Positions 23,899 through 34,400 of a stretch of 57,322 nucleotides of DNA are shown here, in pieces. Both the position numbers and the translations under genes were made by a program. The stretch spans positions 1-57,322 of the forward strand of contig JACPMJ010000007.1 of NCBI GenBank assembly GCA_016186045.1, read 5' to 3'. How positions within the stretch are numbered: position 1 is the stretch's first letter; the number at the start of each line of letters is the position of its first letter. The notes beneath the pieces were generated by a model, which ran no database searches, was not told the DNA's origin, and worked only from the letters and a program-made list of their open reading frames with translations. Origin of the DNA: Candidatus Uhrbacteria bacterium. GTDB lineage: Bacteria > Patescibacteriota > Patescibacteriia > JACQRZ01.

Positions 23899-25125
23899 TT
23901 ACTTCAGTAAGAAAGGCACAAAATACAATGGATATGCTTTCACTTCTGAAGATATTCTTGGACTATCTTGCCAATATACTCCGAAACATGACGATTGAGG
24001 ATGTAATTTTTGAAATAAGGAAAAATCATAGCGATGCGAGCTCTTTTTCTTAATTTCAACGGCAATCAACCTCTCTTGGAACTGCATGACAAAATCTATT
24101 TCTCTCCCAGTTTTTGTCCGCCAAAATTGAGGTTTAATTTCCCGCTTTATACATTCTTGAAACAACGCGTTCTCCAAAAGCGCTCCATTATCGCCTCGCG
24201 CGTCCAATGAACGAAAATCATTTACCACGCTATTTCTTAATCCGGTATCAAAAAAGTACATTTTGGGATTTTTAACAAGCTCTTTACGCTTATTTGTAAA
24301 ATAGGGCCGAACAAAAGAACAGATGAATGTTTTTTCTAAAAAATTTAATTGCTTTTTAAGCGTTATATATGAATATTCCGAGATAGTACATAATTCCGTG
24401 TAGTCAATCAAATTCCCAATCTGCAATCCAAGCGCCTTGATGAGTTTTTCAAATTTATAATCGTCAATAAGTCCGAGTAGATCCCGTACATCCCGTAAAA
24501 AATATGTACTATAGATATTCTTGAGAACTTCACGTTTTTCATCTAATGACTCTGACGCGAGAACGCGCGGATAACCGCCAAATAACGTATATTCCTCAAA
24601 TAATTTTGAAAAGGTGTATTGTATCTCGTCTGATAGTGAAAGAAGCTTCATTTGCGAAACGCGACGACCATACGAAAGATATGTTTCAGAAAGATGCGGC
24701 GCTTTCCACGTAAGAAACTCTTCAAAATCAAATGGATATAAATTAAAAATAAAAATACGTCCGACGAGATATTTCACCGCTTGCACCGTAAGATCAATAC
24801 TTGATGATCCTGTAACAATAATTTTAAACTGATACTGGTCGTATATATATTTTAATTTTTTTCCCCCTTCGCTCGCATACTGAAATTCATCAATAAAAAG
24901 ATACTTTGATTTTCCATAGATACTGGCAAAATTTTTGATATCTCTTTCAAAAAGGGAGAGCGTATCTCTGTCTTCAAAACTGATCATTTGCGCGGATGAT
25001 AATCTTTTAGCAAGCTCTTTTATAAGCGTCGTTTTACCGCATTGCCGCGGACCAATAATTGCCAAAATCTCAGGAGCTTCCAAATATCGTAAAATAGTGT
25101 TCTCTAATTTCCTTTTAATATACAT
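23899..25125 (-). CDS. DUF4143 AAA ATPase, island copy 3
   Basis: P-loop GPRQCGKTTLIK near residue 25, Walker B KYLFIDEFQYASEGG near 90, sensor strand IIVTGSSSIDLT, and the nuclease-like end FWRTKTGREIDFVMQFQERLIAVEIKKK with the E-I-D...E-I-K residues. The middle contains ELCTISEYSYITLKKQLNFLEKTFI, replacing the clear winged helix of the other two. About 408 residues from the ATG; the ORF-track start is a TTG three codons earlier. It is the first island gene encountered downstream of the giant secreted protein. Confidence 0.9.
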   Translation of the reverse strand: MYIKRKLENTILRYLEAPEILAIIGPRQCGKTTLIKELAKRLSSAQMISFEDRDTLSLFERDIKNFASIYGKSKYLFIDEFQYASEGGKKLKYIYDQYQFKIIVTGSSSIDLTVQAVKYLVGRIFIFNLYPFDFEEFLTWKAPHLSETYLSYGRRVSQMKLLSLSDEIQYTFSKLFEEYTLFGGYPRVLASESLDEKREVLKNIYSTYFLRDVRDLLGLIDDYKFEKLIKALGLQIGNLIDYTELCTISEYSYITLKKQLNFLEKTFICSFVRPYFTNKRKELVKNPKMYFFDTGLRNSVVNDFRSLDARGDNGALLENALFQECIKREIKPQFWRTKTGREIDFVMQFQERLIAVEIKKKSSHRYDFSLFQKLHPQSSCFGVYWQDSPRISSEVKAYPLYFVPFLLK

Positions 25126-25208
25126 ATAAAACAATATATCTTACTAAAATTATAGTACTCTATAAGAGTAGTATATATTTATATTTTTGTCAACCGCGTA
25201 ATAAAAAA

Positions 25209-25232
25209 GACAGAAAAACGCTGTTTTCTGTC
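25209..25232 (-). terminator. T1 terminator, copy g
   Basis: Same hairpin as T1e, with identical flanks GTCAACCGCGTAATAAAAAA. The next -35 box for the DUF4143 gene (TTGACA) follows; a convincing -10 at the right spacing is not clear there. Confidence 0.78.
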
Positions 25233-25242
25233 TGGACTGGTG

Positions 25243-25375
25243 TCATCCCAAGCGGAACAATGTCATCCCGAGTCCCTCGGGAATACTCGGGATAAACTCC
25301 GTCGAGGGATCCCGATGTTTTCTACTTATAAATACGGGATTCCTCGTTTCACTCGGAATGACAAAATGAGGGAAA
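25243..25375. repeat. REP-like palindromes between T1g and T2g
   Basis: Tandem GTCATCCC and CCCGAGT palindromes similar to those after T1f, then GGATTCCTCG...CGGAATGACA. The gap 25126-25475 holds only this and the regulatory modules. Confidence 0.7.
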
Positions 25376-25402
25376 TTGTGAAGGTACGAACTTATAAAAA
25401 GA

Positions 25403-25444
25403 ATCCACCACACAAAAAAAGACCGTGTCAAGAGAGACGACGGT
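25403..25444 (-). promoter_or_regulatory. T2 composite terminator-promoter, copy g
   Basis: The hairpin differs (GACCGT.../ACGGTC with T run) but the element keeps TTGACA (25426-25431) and the 17-bp spacer; the -10 GTGGAT is weak. It terminates the 3242-aa gene. Confidence 0.65.
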
Positions 25445-25475
25445 CTTTTCTAAACCACTTTCCTTTTTCACCTTC

Positions 25476-28400
25476 CTAATGCAATGGAGTATCGCTACTG
25501 CTAAACTCTCCGGGCTGTTTTGTATCTATGGGAAGCTTAAGCGTCTTGCATATCTTTGTCTTCCGACTCCAGTTGTCCATGGCCTCTATGCACACCCTAT
25601 TGCCATCAATCTTACTGTTTCTAAACGTATAACTGTTGAGGGCGAATTTAGGGTTTTTACAAGGAGTCTCCGACGGCTCCGACGACGTACATGGCGGCTG
25701 ATCCTTGTACCCATCTCCTTCATCTTTTACAGGAAGTATGGGAAAGACATTATACGAATCTTCGGGATTCACATCGCTTGAGGATAATGTCACATACCGC
25801 AAAGGAAGCTGATCATTGTCCACGTCAACATAAAATTCTATCTTTACGATCGGCGCGCTCGCGGCTCCGATCTTTATCCAGCTGAAGCTGTCTGCGGCTC
25901 CTTCTTTGTTGTAGATGCCCGGATAGCGTACCGGCCAAGCGGCGTCATTAAACCAGCGCGGCGCTGTTTTTCCCTCTGTTGCTCTGAACCTGCCGCTTGA
26001 GCCAGGCACGCCGCTTGATGACGCATCTTCATATACCTTCGCAAACGGGATGGGATGAGACGCGTAATCAAAATCATCCGCGTTAAAGTTGGATACTGTT
26101 GTGCCGGGAGCGAGAGTATTCAAAATACTCTTATCAAAATCTGAAAGAAAGAGGTTATATGTGGCATTCGTGTCATCCCACAACGGCGGCGGAGTAATCT
26201 TGCTATTATACACATCCAATGAAATCCTCCAGCCATTTGTGGCATCTCCTATGAATTTCGGTTGGCCTGAATACGGACTATTGTCGCTTGTTCGCGCCTC
26301 TAAAACATCTGTAAAATCTTTTATGGGGCTGTTAGCTGTTTTCAGCGCGACAAGAATCGCTTCTCGTTCCCTATCCGGACGGGTGTTTATGACAGCATTA
26401 TAGTTTGTATTACTGCCACTCGTATATTCTGACCACTTACTCCAATCCCAGTTAAATTTCTTCGTATCAAGCTTAAAATCTGCAACCGGAGCGCTTGGGA
26501 GCGAAAAATCAGATACGGGATCAGATGTGATTTCCGCGTTTTTGTTATACAACTTTGGTCTACTCTTGTAATATTGCTCCAATGTCTGCCTTTCACCGGT
26601 CTCATCCTCTGAATGATTTTTCGTTCCATTTGGATCTCTAGCTGCCGCCCGTTCATTGATGGTAAAGCCAAACCGATCTGCACCACTGCCCTTTGAGCCG
26701 TACCACCGCCATTGCGATATGGTGCGTTTCAGGATGATGGGCCCGGTGGACGTGGCACCTGCTTGCATCGTGGTAAGCTGTTTTCCCTTGGCTCCGCCCC
26801 AGTCAGGTTTCTCTACGTTTTTTACGATTGAATAAAACGGCACTGATTTTTTTTCTTGTGCCACGCGCACCACGCGCGCGCAATACACATCCCGATAGGT
26901 CGCCTTTGCGGTGATGTTATATCCGCCTTTTCCCAAAAGTCTGCCTCTTTGGGGGATAGGTATTGACACGCCTTGATTAGTCGCTTCCTCATTTTCTATT
27001 TCTGATTTTGGCGTCAAATTGCAAGAGGGTCCACCCATGTTCGCTCCATTATATTCAAGTACTTCCGTATAGTTTTTCGCGCAGTTGTTTACAAATCTAC
27101 CTTCTGTAGCATCCCAATGCCATTCTGTCTCCACGGTGCCTTTACGCGTGATGGTGGATGGGGGAATAACATCTCCGCCATAGGAATTATACCCAATCGT
27201 GTCCTCTCTCTCTTGGGGATCAGCGTATGCGGATGTGCCATCGGCACGATATCCTCCGGCAGTAGTACTGTATACTTCAACGAGTCTTCCCGTTATCTTG
27301 CCATTATTCGGATCTATTCCTAGGCCTACTAAGCCCTGAGGAGTACCCCCTTTTGTAGAAAAATCTCCTTGATAAAACTCTACCCTTGCGATTGGCACTA
27401 TTTCCCATTTACCGGTGGTTGCATTTTTAACAATTTTCTTTTCCACAGTAGTCACTCTGTCCTTTCTCATCACCGTCTCTTCCGCTTGCATCTTTGTATC
27501 TGCACACGGGTTGGAGGTGCAGGTTTCCACCTTATATCCCGTTTGACTAGAACCAGTTGCCCAGTCGCTCTGGTCTATATCGCCATCTTTATTACTATAC
27601 TCTCTATCGCCATACGACCCCGGTCCTCCGGTTCGAACTTTATCTACTCGATGCGTATTTTTTTCTCCGCAGGTAACCGTGCTTCGTGTTTTACACTCAT
27701 TCCATGTTTGCCCATGACACTCAACAGTTCTTTCACAAACTCTACTGGATCCCACCCAATAATCTTGAAAATGGTAGAAGTCTTGACACGTTCTTTCGGC
27801 ATTAGTTGTGGCATCATCTGGACACTTATACTCTCCTCCTGAGGAATTCTCTCCTGGATTTCCATCACACTCGTCCTTTGGGGGGTCGTTCCCACCAATT
27901 TGACCACCTGTTTTACCAGTACCGCATGCTCCTTCCTCTGCTTTATGAGTAAAAGTATTGGGACCATAGAAGTCCGCAACCGCGGCGTCCCATCCTCCTA
28001 CACAAGGATAAGAGTCTTTGCACTCATAAGGCGTTGTCGTAAAAACCCTTCTCCATGGCTGTTCTTGAGGTATATTAGAAGTACGCCAGTCTTCACTTAT
28101 ACCCGGAACTCCACTCATAGCAGTCACCGGGCTCGGATCGTATGTTGTGACTTTCTTTTTTGCAGGCAATTCCACATACCTTTGCGTACCATTCGCGCAT
28201 TTACCGTCTCCATCATTAGTTGGTCCGGCTCCTCCAAATGCTTTATCCTTAGCCTCATCACACGTCTCCACAATGCGCGCTATGACATCTGTTGTTGGGG
28301 CGAGTACGTTTCTTGCTGGGTAGTCGCTTGGATGCGTTGGGACTCCATCCTTTGTTGTAAGATCTCCCGTGTATGTTTTAGGGTATCCTGAAACATTTGT

Positions 28401-31400
28401 TATAGTTACGAGCCCCTCTGCCACTGATTTTGTCGTCCCCCCTGCATTTTCATTGATCGTAAATTCCGTCACGCGATCCACTCGCATCACAGACTCCCTA
28501 TATGGCACGGCGTTTGACGTAATCACTCGCCCGATACCGGGAATTTCTGCAACAGCAGGCACAGCCACTGTAATAGGGTTTTGGGTAGTATTCTTCAGCA
28601 CCTCCTCATGTTCGCGCACACTAAACTGCGCGCAAAAATAAATGTCATCATTTGAAAAATCCTCTGATAGCCCGGAACCACCAATGGCCGCAGTAGCACT
28701 TGCAGAACTTTCTAAGGCGGCCTGTGTTTCTGTGCGATCAGACGGATACCAATTCAGGCACGCGCCCTTAAAACCGAAATTGGAAATATCACTGCGTGCG
28801 GCAACGTTCAATCCCGGAATTCCAAGAACACCAAAATACGTATCCGAAAACTTGGGATACGGCTCAAGACAGTACCCTTCTATGCCCTGATATTCATCTC
28901 CCTTTTTATTCTCATACTTGCAAGAATCTACTGAAAACTTCCTGTTTTCAAGCGTATCGGCAGAAGATGCCTTGGGGTGATATCGCACATCTGGGGCATC
29001 ACTGCGCGGCCGCACTCGGCAGGAATTAAATACTTCAATCACCGGATCCGCGGGCGACATCACAAGATTCAGACGACCCGGTATTACGGTGGATTTCTGC
29101 GGCCATCCGAACAATGACGTATGCCCGGATACGCCAGCCAAGCGCGTACTCCACCCTCCAAGAAACTGAAAATCAGGCCGTGCCATGCCGGTAAGAGAGG
29201 CAAACGGGATAGGAGTCTTGAGCGCGGCATTATGCGCTTCCTGAGTAGTTTCAGCTGTGGCTGAAGACGTAAATAATGAAGGTTCCAGCGTATTGGTCTT
29301 TTCCGGCTGGTTTATGGTGTTTGAGAATAGGGGATTTGCGCATGTGCCATCTTCTGCGCGCATATTGCATGGCACACGGCTTGTACAGAATACTTTTTGA
29401 GTGGTAGGATCGGTATAATAGAACGCACAATCCAGCCATGTCTTACAGGTGCGATCTAAGCGCACTTTGAGAAGCGTATTCGCGTCATTGGTTGACGTGC
29501 TATTTCCCGGATCTGTCAGATTTATGGGGATGCCGCGCCTGCCGCCGTTTGTATAGTCAGCATAATATGCGGAAGAACCATATTTCAGCCCTTCTACGTT
29601 CGCATCATTAAAAAGTATACACCCTCCATCCACATCCATTTTTCCATTGCACTCTCCTTTGTTTTCCGCATTCGCAAGATAGTAGTACTCGCGTTGGCAA
29701 GATACGCTTGGCGTGCCTCTGCCGTAATCATCCCGCAATGTTTCATCTGTCTTACATTCCGGATCTATAATCTTTCTACAGGTCTTCTGAGACGAGGGGC
29801 AAATCTTGGGTATGTTATTTTCCAGTATGGCATCATCATCTTCCGTGCATTCTTTCTCTGTGCACTCACCATTGCCAAAATTCTTACAGTCCGCATCCGC
29901 GGTGCACGCAACCTCAACCGTAGAGCCTGCGCATGTTTTGTAATACCATACGCCTTTTATCTTGAGTTCGGCAATCTGTGCATTCTTTTGCTCTGAGGTG
30001 AGTGTGGAATCATTTTTTATTTTATTTATATCATTGTCTGTGGGCGTGCGCCATCTACAAAGCTTTTTCCCGGGATTCTTAAAAAAGACATCTTTTTGTC
30101 CGGCAAGTAAAAACGCCTTGCATGAGACGGCATCCAAAGCGCATATTCCTTGCGCCAAATCCTGCAATCTCGCCTCCTCTGGAGTTATTTTCAGATATCG
30201 CGTGATCCAGTCTTCGGTTTTTGTGTCTATACTCAAGCTCCGAGTACTCACGGCGTCACTGATGTCCAAAGTCGGCTTGCCATACGCGGTACAGCCCGCA
30301 TCAGCCGCTTGGCAGGATTTTGTCTGGTCTTGTATGAGATACATGGATGCGGCACTCTGCGCATATGCTTTGCATCCAACCATCTCGTTCGGGCATAGCC
30401 GTTCCACATCTCGGAACACCGCTTGCGCACCCGCGCGATCCGCATACAGCTTACAGCCGATCTGATCTTTTTTTGCGGTGGTCTTGTCTGCCGGATTTGC
30501 CACGCACTCATCCGGCAGGACCCATGAGTCGTCCACGGCATATATCACACCCGATGCCTGCTTGACAATAATGGAGTCAAGTAAAACAGTGGAAAAAGCA
30601 TCAGTAAGATTCTTTGGAGTGACCGTGATGCGCACTCCGGAACCCCCCTGAACCACGGGGTGGACATTGGCTAATTTTGCAAAGGAGAATGTCAGATACC
30701 GCCATGTGTTTGCGGGCAACGTGGAGCTGGCGGAAGAGATCGTCACCGTCCGGCCGTCTGTATCTTCAAAACCCAAAATATCCATCTTCACTTTTGCCTC
30801 TTCTGTGCCAGAAACCTTTATGCTCAAGCCCGCGAGATAGGAGACATCACCCAGCAGAAGCAATCCGTTTTTTTCAAATGTGACAGGCCCGGCAACGGGT
30901 GTAACAGTGACTTTATTCTTCATCTCAAGACTGTGGTTTCCCAAGCTCTCCGACTCATTGGACGCGGTCGCGGGAAGAGAAGTTTCACCTGCGAATGCTG
31001 TCCAGCCGTCTGCGGTATTGTCTTCAAAATTACTATAGTCCACCATGACCACATTGCCCGCGGTAGGATCTCGAAACTCCCTGCATCGAGCAGACGATGA
31101 CGGACACGTCTGGCTCAAAGAAGGAGTTATTTTGTAGATGTTTCCAGCAGTTCCGTCCAACGTGCGACGGTATTCAGTGCAGTCGTCAGTAAGGTATATG
31201 AGCTTGTCCATCTGATAATATTCCGCCTCAAAACCAGCAGTATCCTTTCTGTTTACATACAATTGGCGGCAGTTTGGCGTGGTGATGTTTGGATTGGTAA
31301 ATTGATTATAATAATATGTCGCGTCATCGCCGTTATTTTTTCCGTCTCCGGTGCAGTCACACTGCTCAGTCCCAAAACACGCGGGCGCGCCACTGCTATC

Positions 31401-34400
31401 CGCCTGCACGGTGAATACATCCAAGCGGTATCCGCCCAGATTTGACCCCATGGGGCTATAAAACACCGTTACTTTGTTTGGATCTGTGGGCTTTTTTTCG
31501 CACCATCTGATTTCTTTGAAATAGTCGCGTTTTTCCGCTCCAGCGCCTGTGAGAACGTTTGTGAATTCATCACATCCCGCGTCTGACACTAAACATTGTC
31601 GGACCGTGGGCGATGTGGGAATAAACGCGGCGTTTGTGCTGTCTTGCGCCAGGCCAAGCTGGGATTGAATGCGCGTTTTTTGGATACTGTAGTCGGTCAG
31701 GCCTGCGCACGCCTCCTTGCATCCTGTTTTGGGGCCGGTGGCGGCGATAGGAAACCCTCCCACCTCCTGCGGCGTATACAGCTCGCATCCCACGTACTCC
31801 TCCGCGCAGTGTAAAGTAAACGGCTTGCACTCCTCCCTGCGATACGATGGCTTTGTAAATGGTTTGCCGGTAGTGGCATCATTGACCGTATTGTTCGCGT
31901 CATCGCATTGGTAATAATTTGGCGCGATTTTTGTGTATGTTTCCTTTTCTTTCACCCCCTGATAATCACTGAAAAACGATCCTTGCTCTATCTGTGCGCC
32001 ATAGACATATGTATCACCCGCCTGGGTATACAGATATACACGAAGTTCATCGAGAGGGCTATAATCTTTGAGTGTTGTTTTGGTAAGACTACAACGCTTC
32101 CACGTAGGACCTATGGCACACTTCTGGACTCCTTGATCTGCATCAGATCCAAGCGCAAGAGTAATGACGGAATCTTCTGAGGATTTTGCCCAGAGAGAAA
32201 ATGTAAATGTTTTTCCCGACACGCTATCCAATCCATGGCTTTTTTTATGTAAATGCACACGGTATTCTCCCCCACCACCGCCATTTTCTTTTCGGGTAAT
32301 CTTACCAACTGGCTCTTTTATACCATTTGGAGAAATTTCATTTGTTACACGTTGCCAGGTAATCGTGGGTTGATTTTCTCCATATATACACAAACTCCAG
32401 CTCTCCTCTGTACCCCCGCACCAGCCATTCTTATTTCCCATGATATCTGACTGAGGAGCAAAATTTTTAAACGTAGCGCCTTTTGGTATGACTCCCCTGC
32501 ATCCTTCCGCTTGCGCAGTGCATTCCGCGGCTTTTGGAGTGAAATACGCCTTGTTTGCGGAATCCCAGTCTTTTACTATAGAGTTTTTGGAGGTTCCGGT
32601 GGTCCTATTCGCGCCCATAAAACGTGTCGTACTATACCATGCGCATCCGGCAGTGTTTTCATTGCATGCATCGTGCTTGGGTATGCTGTCTTTCAGATAG
32701 TAGCTGACCCCTTTCGTACTCTTGTCTATAAATTCATCACAGCTTGCGTACAAGGGTTTGCACTGTGTGCCATTGAACCGCCAAATTTTTTTCTCCTCCA
32801 GACAATAGCCATACATCTTGGGAGCGCACTTCCCTTGGGCGCCGTCTTCCAGACAGGATTGCTCATCCAAACAGACCTCTGAACGGACCACGGTTCGCTC
32901 CTCATCATCCATACCGCATGTGGAGGCGGTTAAACAGACATTCTTTTCATCGTCGGATGGTTCGGCCGTCGCATTGATAGCAGATCCGTCAAGTTTTTTT
33001 GTCAGACAGCTTTTGTCGCAACATACGACGCCATCTCCGTTGGTATCGTTTTTACATATGGTCTGCTCCGTATCTTTTGTCTTTCCCTGCACCGGGCCAT
33101 ATCCCTTCACGGCGCAGTACAAGGAGGGCAGTTTCAATACCCAGTTCGGATCCACAAGCCGGAAAAACTTGCTGGATGGATCGTCAAACGCGTCTACCAT
33201 GTTTTGCAAGGTACAGCTTTTTTCGGATCCGCAGGCGTCATCATGATCTCTGATATACAACGCGGCAAATTCCCAGGAAACCGGCAGGACCCGGTATTTC
33301 CGCAAGACAACCAATGAATTATACGGATAATTCGTCTCCCAGCTGGGCTGGATGGCTTCTTCCATGGATCGCGGTTTACTTTGACTGTCAAACCCAAACA
33401 CACCATTTGGATTGAGCCCCGCATTCTCTCCTTTTTTAAACGCATCTATGGCCTCTGTCACGGTCATTTTCTGCTGGACGGCGTTTGCAAACGCGTCTCC
33501 CAGCACGCACGCGTTTGCGCTGGTATCGCATGATGATGAGCGAAGCTGGGAAAGCACATCCATGACTCCGGCATCTATGCCACTTACCCGCGTAAGCGTG
33601 GCTGTGTACTGACGCACTGCGGCGATGCCACCGCTGGACGGCCCCGCGTCGGGATTGTATACGGCGTCCATGACCGCCGCCTGAGCAGGATTTATCGCCT
33701 GAAGCGGAGCGTTCGCAATGGCCGTAACCGCGGCTTGGGCAAGATCCACTCTTTCTTCCGCTTGCCTCACCTCCTGTATCACCCGCGTAACAACGGCTTG
33801 CGCTTGCTCTACTTCTTTTTTTGCTTCTTCTGAGGGAGGAATAGCTCTCGCTCCTTCAAGTACGGCATTTGCGTTATCAAGCTTTTCTTGTGCTAAATCA
33901 AGTTTTGCTTTTTCAGCCAATAGCTTCGCCTTTGCGGCGTTGTCTTTCGCGCTTTTTTCCAACGTGTCCGCGAGTTTATTGAACTCATTGTCTTTTGACG
34001 CCGCCTGCCATTGCTTAATATTTCTCACTAATCCTTGCTTCAGGTAATTCATGCCCTTGCTCAACAGAGAGTCCACAAACGTGCCTACAATATCCGCGGC
34101 GTCTGCCACAAATTTTCCTGTCACGCCTTTTACCGGATCGGAGCTATTTTCCTGGCCCTTTTCTAGTCCACCTTTCAGCTGAGAACGCACAATATCTCCG
34201 GGCGTTTTGATATTTCCCGCCTCGTCCTCCTCCGGCTTAAACGTGAGTTTATCTATGAACTCAGCCATGGTCGCGGCGGCAACTTGTTTTTCATGCGCGT
34301 CAAAAAACGCGGTGTTCGCATTGAATGCCACGCCCACATCGCTGGATTCGGTGTCAAAAAGATCTCCAAGTGTTTTCCAGTTTGCCAAGGATTTCGGATC

